Of a DNA stretch of 17,216 nucleotides, positions 1 through 6,197 are shown in pieces. The first letter of the stretch is position 1, and each line of letters opens with the position of its first letter. A program made the position numbers and the translations under genes. This DNA is from DATAEG01 sp036258135. GTDB lineage: Bacteria; Actinomycetota; Actinomycetes; Mycobacteriales; Jatrophihabitantaceae. Where the stretch lies: positions 1 to 17,216 of the forward strand of contig DATAEG010000075.1 of NCBI GenBank assembly GCA_036258135.1, given 5' to 3'. The notes under the pieces were generated by a model, which saw only the letters and a program-made list of their open reading frames with translations, had not been told where the DNA came from and did no database searches.

Positions 1-173
1 CTGTCCCTGCGGATCCGGCCAGCGGAAGGGCCACGATCGTCATGTATCGGCGGCCGTTGGAGGCCCGGGCGCTGGACGACGAGGATCTCGAGGACCTCCT
101 GCATGACGCCGTGATCGACCGGCTGGCCCACCTGCTGGGCCGTGACCCCGAGGAACTCGATCCACACTCTTGA
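1..173 (+). CDS. Zincin-like metallopeptidase-family protein, 3' end only, degenerate active site
   Basis: The 5' part lies outside the window; the frame opens at base 3 and ends with TGA at 171-173. The visible 56 residues include the run IVMYRRPLEARALDDEDLED, followed by a helix reading AVIDRLAHLLG and then DPEELDP. This matches, from memory, the C-terminus of the actinobacterial 'metallopeptidase family protein' (minimal zincin fold). In active members this helix carries HExxH; here the equivalent positions read DRLAH, so the first His and the catalytic Glu are absent. Related actinobacterial proteins have a similarly degenerate helix, so this is probably a subfamily trait and not local decay. 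It converges on the ferredoxin gene, with 16 bases between the two stop codons. Function is unknown; proteolysis looks unlikely. Confidence 0.7.
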   Translation, partial: VPADPASGRATIVMYRRPLEARALDDEDLEDLLHDAVIDRLAHLLGRDPEELDPHS

Positions 174-189
174 CGGCATGTCCTCCGCG

Positions 190-378
190 CTACTTCCCCG
201 CCAGTCGGAGGGCCAACGCCGGGCAGCTGGCTACCGCACGTCGACTGGCCAAACCGGACGGCACCCGCTGGGCGTGGATGATCGGGTAGCCGAACTCGTC
301 CAGTTCGATGGCCTCGGGCAGCAGGGCGGCGCACAGGCCGTGGCCGTCACAGCGAGTCCAGTCGATCTCGAGCCTCAT
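190..378 (-). CDS. Small single-cluster ferredoxin (3Fe-4S type)
   Basis: A 62-residue protein with Cys10 and Cys16 in the motif CDGHGLC and Cys52 in SCPALAL. This is the three-cysteine pattern of small actinobacterial ferredoxins that bind a 3Fe-4S cluster; a fourth ligand is not visible. The acidic stretch between them (PEAIELDEFGYP) is typical of these carriers. The ATG at 376-378 overlaps the TGA of the NuoF-like gene (ATGA), so it is the last gene of the redox operon and translationally coupled. Inferred role: a soluble one-electron carrier exchanging electrons with the NuoF-like flavoprotein. Length is normal for the family and no signal peptide is present, so it is cytoplasmic. Confidence 0.88.
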   Translation of the reverse strand: MRLEIDWTRCDGHGLCAALLPEAIELDEFGYPIIHAQRVPSGLASRRAVASCPALALRLAGK

Positions 379-1610
379 CGCGAATCACCCCCGGGCAGCG
401 GCAGCTGGCCGAGCACGGGACGGCCGCACCCACCACGCCGGTGCGCGGCGATCTCCTCGGCCAGGTGATGCAGACCGGTGGCGACGAAGCGCGCGGCGCC
501 GTCCGGATGCGCGCAGGCACCACGGCCGGGCAGCAAGGCAATACGTCGCTGAGCCCGGTCCCAAGCGTCGGCGCGCCCGGCCCATAGGCCGGCGAGCGAG
601 TCGGCCAGGGCGGGCAGCCCGAAGACGCAGGGACCGCACTGTCCGGCCGACTCTGCGGCCAGCCAGCTCGTCACCCGGGCCAGTTCGCCCATCGGGCAGG
701 TTCGGGAGTCCAGGGCGATGAGGACACCAGCGCCGACCGGTGTCTCGGCGGTGACGGCCAGCGGATGGGCTCGTGCCGGATCGACCCACGCCCCGTGGTA
801 TCCGCCGAGCACCAACGCCGTCGGGGTGGCCGCCTCGGCGGCCTGGAGCACGACGTCCGTCGGCGTGCCGATCGGGATCTCGACGACGCCGGGCCGGGCG
901 ACGGCGCCGCCAACGGTGAGCAGCATCGTCCCGGCCTCGTGCGCCAGCCCGGTGGCCGCGAACGGCTGCGGCCCCATCCGAGCCAGCAGGCCGAGGTGGG
1001 CGAACGTCTCGGCGTTGGACGCGAACGTCGGCCGGCCGTGCAGGCCCGCCTCGGTCGCGTGTCGACGCCGGCCGGGTGGCACTGCCGGGCCTCCGGAGAG
1101 CCCGGCGAGAACGGCCCGGCCTTCTCCGGCCACGAACCCGCCGGGAGCGTGGTCGACCGAAACCGCCGGGCGATCGCGTCGCTCGGCGGCCGCGACCCGA
1201 GCGGACTGGGCGGCTGCGGCGTCATGCGTGACGACGACCACCGCTTCGGCGCCCACCGCGGCCGCCAGCGTCACAGCGCCGTCGAGGACCAGGTGGGGGA
1301 CGAGATCGAGCAGGGCCCGGTCCTTGACGCTGCCGGGCTCGCCCCCGCACGCGTTGACGACCACCGCCGCGGCCCCTTCCTGCGGTAGCGCCGCCAGCTT
1401 CGCCGCCACCGGGAACGCCGCGCCGCCGCGGCCGCGCAGGCCGACCGCGGAACACCACGAGGTGAATGTCTCCCGGGTGCGGGCCACCGGCGGCCCATGC
1501 ACGGACAGGTGCTCGCGCACACCTAACCGACGACCGCCCAGCGCACCGGCGAGCAGCCGCGGCGCTCCGATGCTCCAGACGCCCGCGGGACGCGTCATCG
1601 TCTCGGTCAT
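375..1610 (-). CDS. NuoF-like flavin/Fe-S oxidoreductase subunit (SLBB domain)
   Basis: A 411-residue protein of the 51-kDa complex I subunit family. Visible signatures: LRGRGGAAFP at about 58-67 (FMN/NAD(H)-binding glycine motif), NACGGEPGSVKDRALL at about 86-101, FVAGEGRAVL at 159-168, SNAETFAHLGLL at 198-209, an SLBB-like region at about 229-270, then the Fe-S region with C305, C325, C328 and C366. In NuoF the 4Fe-4S motif is SCGxCxPC; here it is SAGQCGPC, with Ala322 in place of the first Cys. The start overlaps the stop of the heme membrane protein (ATGA at 1607-1610), and the stop overlaps the ferredoxin start. Inferred role: moves electrons between NAD(P)H, the ferredoxin and the membrane heme protein. 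It is not part of a complex I operon here. Confidence 0.85.
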   Translation of the reverse strand: MTETMTRPAGVWSIGAPRLLAGALGGRRLGVREHLSVHGPPVARTRETFTSWCSAVGLRGRGGAAFPVAAKLAALPQEGAAAVVVNACGGEPGSVKDRALLDLVPHLVLDGAVTLAAAVGAEAVVVVTHDAAAAQSARVAAAERRDRPAVSVDHAPGGFVAGEGRAVLAGLSGGPAVPPGRRRHATEAGLHGRPTFASNAETFAHLGLLARMGPQPFAATGLAHEAGTMLLTVGGAVARPGVVEIPIGTPTDVVLQAAEAATPTALVLGGYHGAWVDPARAHPLAVTAETPVGAGVLIALDSRTCPMGELARVTSWLAAESAGQCGPCVFGLPALADSLAGLWAGRADAWDRAQRRIALLPGRGACAHPDGAARFVATGLHHLAEEIAAHRRGGCGRPVLGQLPLPGGDSR

Positions 1611-2185
1611 CGCGCGGCCTCCGCGGCTGCCGGCGCGACGATGCGGCCGGAGCGACGCGGCCGTGGCGCTGCCACCCTCGCGGCCAGCGCAGCGACGACG
1701 AGCCCGACCGCGAGCACGTCAAGTGCGCGCACCCACGTCTCGCCGGAGTCGGTCCCGGCCAGGAACCCGTGCAGCACGCCCAGCCCCCAGGCGAGATACG
1801 CGCTGGCGTGCAGCCCCCGCCAGGCCGCCGTCGCGCCCGGCGAGGCGGCCAGCCGGCCGCGGGCCGCGCCGAGCAGCGCCACTAGAACAAAGAGGTAGGC
1901 GGCCAGCGTCCCCAAGGCCACGGCCACCGGACGGTAGCCAGACGTCAGCGGTACCACGACCGCCTCGAGCGACACGTGCGACTTGGCGTCCAACACGACC
2001 GCAGTGACGTGCCCGACCACGAGCAGCAGACCCGTGGTGGCCGCGGTCCGGTGCAGGTACTGCCACACCACCCGACGTGCGGGATCGCCGCGACGCACCG
2101 AGCCCAGCGCGCCGAACGCGGTGGCCGCACTCAGCAGCACCATCGCGGCCAGCCCGCCGGCGCGGGCCAGATACCAAAAAGTCAT
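1607..2185 (-). CDS. Ferric-reductase-like heme b transmembrane protein
   Basis: A 192-residue protein, almost entirely hydrophobic, with about five or six predicted membrane segments and a short basic tail. His45 (YLHRTAA) and His59 (GHVTAV) are 14 residues apart, and His126 (GLHASAY) and His139 (VLHG) 13 apart. These paired histidines fit the bis-His heme b ligands of the ferric reductase/YedZ fold. The NAD and FAD domains of full ferric reductases are absent; in this operon they may be supplied by the NuoF-like protein and ferredoxin. It starts 9 bases after the apbE stop and overlaps the NuoF-like start by ATGA. Inferred role: carries electrons across the membrane via heme to an extracytoplasmic acceptor. 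Confidence 0.85.
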   Translation of the reverse strand: MTFWYLARAGGLAAMVLLSAATAFGALGSVRRGDPARRVVWQYLHRTAATTGLLLVVGHVTAVVLDAKSHVSLEAVVVPLTSGYRPVAVALGTLAAYLFVLVALLGAARGRLAASPGATAAWRGLHASAYLAWGLGVLHGFLAGTDSGETWVRALDVLAVGLVVAALAARVAAPRPRRSGRIVAPAAAEAAR

Positions 2186-2194
2186 CTTGTCCGC

Positions 2195-3109
2195 CTATGC
2201 CGCCTCGATGCCCTCGACCGGCCAGTCGCCGAGGTGGACGACGGTGCCGTCACGGTGCACCAGACGGGCTGGCGCGCCTCGATTGATCAGCCACGGTTCG
2301 GCGGCGTCACCGAGGACTAGGGCGGCGGTGCTGGCCGTGTTCGCGGCCAGGGCCGATTCCTCGGCGACGGTGACGGTCCGCCATGGGCCGCGGCTCGGTT
2401 TGCCGGTACGCGGATCGATGAGGTGGTGCATGGGCTGTCCGTCGCGCTGCCAGGCACGAACCGTCGTTGTCGAGGTGGCCACGCCGCCGGCGTGCACGCC
2501 AATGTCCTGGCCCAGCTCGCCCTCCCGCTCGGCCACGTGCACGCGCCAGCCACCCTCAGGAGCGCCGGCGACGGCCAGGTCTCCGCCGATCTCGACCAAC
2601 GCCGCCGTGTCGAACCGCTGCGCGACGCGTGCGACCGCGCGGTCGGCCGTCCACGCCTTGGCCGTGGCACCGAGGTCCAATGCCAGACCGCGCGGCACGC
2701 GCAGCAGACCCCGCTCGCGATCCAGCCACACCTCGGACCAATCTGCGCGCCGTCGCGGCCATGGAGCGGCGGCCGCACCGTCACCTACCAACCGGATGTC
2801 GCGGTCGTACCCGGCGGCCATCAGGTCGAGACCGACGGTGGGATCCACCGCCCCGTCGGTCTCAGCGGCGGCATCGAGGGCGGTGCCGACCAGCTCGGTG
2901 AGCGTCCGCGACACTGGCACCGGCACGCCGGCCAGCCAGTTCACCCGGGTGAGCTCTGAGCCGGTACGGAAGCGGCTGGCGGCCAGGTCCACCTCGCGCA
3001 TGAGGTCTCGCACCACGTGCACGGCGGACAGCAGCGCCGACCGGTTGGTCACGCTGACCCCCACGGTGCAGCTCCAGTCCGTCCAGCGCCGGCTGCCGAA
3101 GCCACTCAT
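2195..3109 (-). CDS. apbE: FAD:protein FMN transferase (ApbE family)
   Basis: 304 residues from the ATG at 3107-3109. ApbE proteins transfer FMN from FAD covalently to a Thr of an exported target and need Mg2+. Family motifs in order: ASRFRTGSELTRVN at 44-57, VDPTVG at 88-93, DLGATAKAWTADRA at 145-158, LVEIGGDLAVAG at 171-182, GVATST at 209-214, HHLIDPRTGKP at 228-238 and ALAANTASTAA at 253-263. No signal peptide is clear. An in-frame ATG at 3176-3178 would add 23 residues translated from the 59-bp repeat. I prefer 3109 because family members start near this point. Neighbours: the heme membrane protein follows after 9 bases, and the Thr-rich protein precedes it. The usual FMN-binding target domain is not seen next to it. 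Confidence 0.88.
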   Translation of the reverse strand: MSGFGSRRWTDWSCTVGVSVTNRSALLSAVHVVRDLMREVDLAASRFRTGSELTRVNWLAGVPVPVSRTLTELVGTALDAAAETDGAVDPTVGLDLMAAGYDRDIRLVGDGAAAAPWPRRRADWSEVWLDRERGLLRVPRGLALDLGATAKAWTADRAVARVAQRFDTAALVEIGGDLAVAGAPEGGWRVHVAEREGELGQDIGVHAGGVATSTTTVRAWQRDGQPMHHLIDPRTGKPSRGPWRTVTVAEESALAANTASTAALVLGDAAEPWLINRGAPARLVHRDGTVVHLGDWPVEGIEAA

Positions 3110-3118
3110 GGGTTCTTG

Positions 3119-3177
3119 CGGGGTCCCTGCGAAAACGCGGAGCGTTCTGTGCGAGGCGTTTTCGTGGGGTGATCTCA
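3119..3177 (-). repeat. 59-bp dispersed hairpin repeat, copy A
   Basis: Read on the minus strand it begins TGAGATCACCCCACG and ends CAGGGACCCCG. It matches 10357-10415 at 54 of 59 positions with no gaps. It contains the inverted arms ACGAAAACGC and GCGTTTTCGC around a 17-base loop, so it could form a hairpin with nine of ten pairs. The TGA at its first three minus-strand bases is the stop codon of the Thr-rich gene, and its other end lies 9 bases before the apbE start codon. Confidence 0.85.
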
Positions 3178-3450
3178 TGATCCGTTGCTCCCGCCCGCGG
3201 TCGTGCTCGTCGGCGCGGTCGTCACTGTGGTGGACCGCGTCGACGTGCTGGTCGTCGTGCTCGACGAGCTTGACGTCGTCGGACTGGTCGTCGGGGTGGT
3301 GGTTGCAGGGGTCGTGCTCGCCGAGGAGTCGTCGCCACGGGCGACTGCGGCGTAAAGGGATCCGGCGGCAACGACCGCGGCCGCGGCGACGCCGAGCATC
3401 GCGGTGCGGGCCCGGCCGAGCAGCTGGCGCCGGTTTCGGTGTGCACTCAT
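3175..3450 (-). CDS. Thr/Ser-rich membrane-anchored protein, possibly an FMN-binding protein that lost its flavin domain
   Basis: 91 residues. The N-terminus is basic (MSAHRNRRQLLGRARTA), followed by a hydrophobic segment at about 18-36 and then a low-complexity tail of Thr, Ser, Ala and Pro from about residue 42 to the end. This is a single-pass membrane anchor or signal peptide with an extracytoplasmic linker. It is the first gene of the redox operon. From family knowledge, similar actinobacterial operons start with an exported protein that has just such an anchor and linker followed by an FMN-binding domain, which is the ApbE substrate. Here translation stops right after the linker, at the edge of the 59-bp repeat. 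No recognisable ApbE acceptor motif (DxxSGAT-like) is visible. Confidence 0.7.
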   Translation of the reverse strand: MSAHRNRRQLLGRARTAMLGVAAAAVVAAGSLYAAVARGDDSSASTTPATTTPTTSPTTSSSSSTTTSTSTRSTTVTTAPTSTTAGGSNGS

Positions 3451-3613
3451 GCCAAACAGGGTGCGGTTGGCTGCCTAAGTGCCACACCAACCCAGCATCA
3501 AGCTCAGCTCAAGGATTGCCGTGTATTGGCTGTGGCGGAGATGACAGTAGCCGCGGCGCTACCCCGCTGGCATACTGGACCCAACCCTTCGGAATCGATT
3601 CAGAAAGACGCGC
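3451..3613. promoter_or_regulatory. Divergent intergenic region between the redox operon and the MFS gene
   Basis: 163 bases separate the Thr-rich gene (minus) from the MFS start (plus), so promoters for both must lie here. A partial palindrome with AGCT-N-AGCT core lies at 3498-3512 and could be an operator, but the outer bases do not pair well. I see no convincing -35/-10 pair on either strand. Confidence 0.3.
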
Positions 3614-4906
3614 GTGGCCACCCCGTTCACCGACTTGCTCCGGCCCACCGCCAGGGTCAGCGCCCCGCTACGCCGGGCCCGAGCGGCCACGTTCGCCGCG
3701 TTCATCGCAGCCGGCATGGTGTTCGGCTCCTGGGCGCCGCGCATACCGGAGATCAAGGACAGGCTTGGGCTGTCTCCCGGATCGCTGGCCATCGCCCTGC
3801 TGATGCCGGCGATCGGCTCGATCCTGTCGATGTCCCTCGCCGGCCGACTGGCCGCCTGGTGGGGCAGCGCCCGGGCTACCCGCTACCTCACCCTGTACAT
3901 GCTCGCGGTTGCGTGGCTGCCGGGTCTGGCCGGCACCCTGCCCGTCCTGTGTGCCCTGATGTTCACGTGGGGACTCGGGATAGGCAGCATGGACGTGTCG
4001 ATGAACGCCCAGGCGGTTACCGTCGAGAAGGCGTACCGCCGGCCGATCATGTCCGCCTTCCACGCGTCCTGGTCGCTGGGGTCGCTGGCCGGCGCGGCGG
4101 TGGGAATCGTCGGCGCGGCCACCCACTTCTCCATCCCGCTGCAACAGTTCGCCGTCGCCGCGGTACTGATCGTGGTGTGCGGCTACAGCTCGCGTTGGCT
4201 GCTGCCGGACCCGGTGCCGGACGCCGCCGAGCTCACCGAGGACGACCACCGCGTCGGGATCTTCCAGGTGCTCGACGTGCGCCTGGTGTTGCTCGGCGTC
4301 GCCGCCATGACCGCGATGCTCTCCGAAGGCTCAGTGGCTGACTGGAGCGGCATACTGCTGCGCGACAACCTGCAAGCGTCGGCCGCGCACGTCGGCCTGG
4401 CCTACGCCGCGTTCATGGCCATGCAGACGACGGGACGGATGGTGGGCGACCGCGTCGTCCTCGTCTTCGGCCGTCTCAGGTCCATCGTCGCGGTTACCGC
4501 CATCGGGTCAGTGGGGCTGGCCCTCGGACTTGCCACCCACACCGTGGCCGGCGCCGTGGTCGGTTTCGGCCTGCTCGGCATAGGGCTGTCGATCATCGTC
4601 CCGGTCGCCTTCAGCGCCGCCGCGGACGGCCGGGCCAAGGCCGGTCCGGCGATCGCCGCCGTGTCCAGCCTGGGCTACTTCGCCTTCCTCGCCGGGCCGA
4701 CGTTGATCGGTGGCGTCGCCGAGCTGACTAGCGTGCCTACCGCGCTGTGGCAGATTCCGGTGATCACCGCACTCGGCGGTGTCGTCGCCGTCGCGGCGCT
4801 GCGCCGCCCGGTGCGCCCGGCCCGCTACAGCTCCTCGGACGAGCCCTCGAACAACGACGTCTCTCTGGCCGAGAGCCCGGCCAACCGGGCGTCGAGCGCT
4901 TCGTAG
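3614..4906 (+). CDS. MFS transporter (YbjJ-like)
   Basis: 430 residues starting at GTG 3614, with an A-rich AGAAAG stretch just upstream. The protein is hydrophobic throughout, with about twelve membrane segments in two halves. The motif GSWAPRIPEIKDRLGLS near residues 38-54 and GSMDVSMNAQAVTVEK with SAFHASWSLGSLAGAAVG in the first half are characteristic of YbjJ-type MFS permeases. The substrate is not predictable. The last 27 codons are a hydrophilic Ser-rich tail after the final membrane segment, and they overlap the convergent ABM-like gene by 82 bases. It is monocistronic and faces away from the redox operon. Confidence 0.88.
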   Translation: MATPFTDLLRPTARVSAPLRRARAATFAAFIAAGMVFGSWAPRIPEIKDRLGLSPGSLAIALLMPAIGSILSMSLAGRLAAWWGSARATRYLTLYMLAVAWLPGLAGTLPVLCALMFTWGLGIGSMDVSMNAQAVTVEKAYRRPIMSAFHASWSLGSLAGAAVGIVGAATHFSIPLQQFAVAAVLIVVCGYSSRWLLPDPVPDAAELTEDDHRVGIFQVLDVRLVLLGVAAMTAMLSEGSVADWSGILLRDNLQASAAHVGLAYAAFMAMQTTGRMVGDRVVLVFGRLRSIVAVTAIGSVGLALGLATHTVAGAVVGFGLLGIGLSIIVPVAFSAAADGRAKAGPAIAAVSSLGYFAFLAGPTLIGGVAELTSVPTALWQIPVITALGGVVAVAALRRPVRPARYSSSDEPSNNDVSLAESPANRASSAS

Positions 4907-5130
4907 TCCACGCCGAACGTCGCGCGAAACGCGAGCCAATCCTGCTCGGTGCGCCACCGGTCGATGGTGAGGAAACGACCGCTGCCGTGCGGGTCGTGGT
5001 ACAGCTCGGTGCCCAGGTATCCGGCGGCTTGGCCGAACAGTTCCGCCCAATCGCCGTGCGACGAATAGGCGGCACGGAACGCCGGCACAGCATCGGCGGG
5101 CACCTCGTACTCCCAGACCCAGACGAACAC
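4825..5130 (-). CDS. Antibiotic biosynthesis monooxygenase-like (ABM) domain protein
   Basis: 101 residues from the GTG at 5128-5130. The pattern FVWVWEYEVPADAVPAF, then GYLGTELYHD, then RFLTIDRWRTEQDWLAF is that of a single dimeric alpha/beta-barrel ABM domain of normal length. Members include quinol monooxygenases and heme-degrading enzymes, but many have no known substrate, and no catalytic assignment is possible here. It lies 36 bases downstream of the toxin gene on the same strand and may be read through from it. Its last 27 codons are antisense to the end of the MFS gene. Confidence 0.75.
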   Translation of the reverse strand: MFVWVWEYEVPADAVPAFRAAYSSHGDWAELFGQAAGYLGTELYHDPHGSGRFLTIDRWRTEQDWLAFRATFGVDYEALDARLAGLSARETSLFEGSSEEL

Positions 5131-5166
5131 GGTCGGTATTCGACCACAAGAAGCCTGAGACTGGGG

Positions 5167-5427
5167 TCAGCGGTTGTAGACGTCTCGGCGATGCCCGACG
5201 GTCACGACGACCACGAGCAACACGTCGTCACTGACCGTGTAGATGATGCGGTAATCGCCGACCCGTACGCGTAGACCCGGACGGCCCTGCAGTGCCCGCG
5301 CAGCAGGAGGGCGAGGGTCCTGCGCGAGCAACGCGATCGCGCCTTGAACGCGGCCGCGCATGTCCGAATCGATCTTGCGCAGCGCACGCACGGCGGCGGG
5401 TCGCAGCTCGATGCGGTAGAGGCTCAC
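5167..5427 (-). CDS. RelE/ParE-family toxin
   Basis: 86 residues starting at GTG 5425-5427, overlapping the antitoxin TGA (GTGA). RelE-fold features: LRPAAVRALRKI at the N-terminus, a helical segment ending LQGRPGLRVRVGDYRIIY, and the C-terminal VGHRRDVYNR. The basic and aromatic residues typical of ribosome-dependent mRNA interferases of the YoeB/RelE type are present, and length is complete. It is second in the operon, so toxin synthesis is coupled to the antitoxin. Inferred action: translation-dependent mRNA cleavage. It appears intact and therefore potentially active. Confidence 0.9.
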   Translation of the reverse strand: MSLYRIELRPAAVRALRKIDSDMRGRVQGAIALLAQDPRPPAARALQGRPGLRVRVGDYRIIYTVSDDVLLVVVVTVGHRRDVYNR

Positions 5428-5672
5428 TCCCAGCCGAGGTCAGCTTTGACCTGTTCCCAGGGAATGTTGGGGCCTTCCTCGCTCATGGCCTCGTCGTAGG
5501 CGGCCACGTCATCGGCATCTTCCAACGCCGCCACGAGCCTTTCGTACTGCTCAGGGCTGACTAGAACCGCCGCCCGGTGACCGTAGCGCTCCAGGAACAC
5601 CGCCTCGGTTCGGGCGAGCTCGACGATGTCGGGCAGCCGGTCGCGAGCAGCACTGATGTTCATCGTCGCCAT
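5424..5672 (-). CDS. Phd/YefM-family antitoxin
   Basis: 82 residues from the ATG at 5670-5672. The N-terminal MNISAARDRLPDIVELA is the Phd/YefM DNA-binding and dimerisation region, followed by VFLERYGHRAAVLVSPEQYE. The acidic C-terminal part (about 45-82) is the toxin-neutralising tail. An upstream in-frame ATG at 5691-5693 is rejected because it would place coding sequence over the operator. A -10 like TACATT ends 7 bases before 5672, so the message is probably leaderless from this ATG; an ATG at 5661-5663 is the alternative. The gene is first in the operon and is probably repressed by its own product together with the toxin. Confidence 0.9.
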   Translation of the reverse strand: MATMNISAARDRLPDIVELARTEAVFLERYGHRAAVLVSPEQYERLVAALEDADDVAAYDEAMSEEGPNIPWEQVKADLGWE

Positions 5673-5679
5673 GCGACAA

Positions 5680-5711
5680 AATGTACAACTCAATGGCCAT
5701 CTTGTACAACT
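5680..5711 (-). promoter_or_regulatory. Toxin-antitoxin promoter with overlapping operator repeats
   Basis: TGTACAACT occurs twice on the plus strand, at 5682-5690 and 5703-5711, exactly 21 bases apart (two helical turns). Each has a TTGTACAA-like palindromic core, perfect in the second. On the minus strand the upstream copy supplies a -35-like TTGTAC (5709-5704). The downstream copy overlaps a -10-like TACATT (5685-5680), with 18 bases between. Repressor bound to the repeats would cover the whole promoter. Confidence 0.7.
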
Positions 5712-5741
5712 TTGCCCCGCGACAACCTCCCCCCGCGACGA

Positions 5742-5756
5742 CCTGACGAGGTCAGG
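5742..5756 (-). terminator. Small perfect hairpin at the end of the VOC gene
   Basis: CCTGAC-GAG-GTCAGG is a perfect six-base-pair stem with a three-base loop that includes the VOC stop codon (5752-5754). There is no U tract. It may act as a weak terminator separating the VOC transcript from the antitoxin promoter. Confidence 0.35.
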
Positions 5757-6162
5757 CTTGGCAAAGGCAGAACGGGTGGCCGGCCGGATCGAGATAGACG
5801 CGGAAGTCCGGGCTGGACTCCGGGCCCTCGATCGGTCGGGCCCCGATCGACATGGCGTGTTGCTCGGCTTTGTCCAGATTCTCGACGTAGAGGTCGAGGT
5901 GGAACTGCTGCGGGATCGTCCCGTCAGGCCAGGTCGGCGGGATCAGATTCGGGGCGAGTTGGAATGCCAGCCGCAGTCCGCTGGCGGCACCCTTGAGGCT
6001 CACCCATTCGTCATCCGCGTTGGCGACCTCGACACCGAGCAGCTTGCTGTAGAAGGCCGCCGAACTGGACAGATCGGGCGTGTCGAGGACGACCACGCCG
6101 AGCTTGATCGGCGGCGTGGACTCGGAGGGGTCAGCGGCAGGTTCAACGGTGGTTTCACTCAT
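5752..6162 (-). CDS. VOC-family (glyoxalase/bleomycin-resistance fold) protein
   Basis: 136 residues. After a 17-residue polar N-terminus, VVVLDTPDLSSSAAFYSKLL matches the first VOC module, QFHLDLYVENLDKAEQHA the second, and FRVYLDPAGHPFCLCQ is the usual C-terminal strand. His in QFHLD is kept, but the first-strand His and the final Glu of metal-dependent members are not evident, so metal binding is uncertain. VOC proteins include isomerases, dioxygenases and drug-binding resistance proteins; nothing here chooses among them. It lies 35 bases downstream of the broken DinB gene on the same strand. Confidence 0.85.
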   Translation of the reverse strand: MSETTVEPAADPSESTPPIKLGVVVLDTPDLSSSAAFYSKLLGVEVANADDEWVSLKGAASGLRLAFQLAPNLIPPTWPDGTIPQQFHLDLYVENLDKAEQHAMSIGARPIEGPESSPDFRVYLDPAGHPFCLCQA

Positions 6163-6197
6163 GCCGCCATCCTGCCAGCGGCCACCGACGGCCTGTT

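Noticed and set aside
3110..3178. ATG at 3178 as the apbE start (23 extra residues)
   Set aside because: The extra residues are translated from the 59-bp repeat and have no counterpart in ApbE proteins; the start at 3109 fits family length. The ATGA overlap with the upstream stop keeps the alternative open.
3175..3450. Thr-rich stretch as a repeat array or CRISPR-like feature
   Set aside because: It is an in-frame low-complexity protein linker with irregular codons and no constant repeat/spacer unit.
718..3803. Long open frames on the plus strand opposite the redox operon, up to 606 codons
   Set aside because: They are antisense to well-recognised proteins, consist mainly of Arg, Pro, Ser and Ala, and show no family motif; very high GC makes such frames common.
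5131..5145. Small inverted repeat GGTCG-GTATT-CGACC just before the ABM-like start codon
   Set aside because: A five-pair stem is expected by chance at this GC content; it is not strong enough to call an operator or attenuator.
5673..5693. ATG at 5693 as antitoxin start
   Set aside because: It would lie over the operator and the -10 element, and the added residues (MSCTFCR) are not typical of the family.
5715..5739. Direct repeat CCCCGCGAC twice
   Set aside because: Nine bases of C and G in a GC-rich spacer; not linked to any structure or gene feature.
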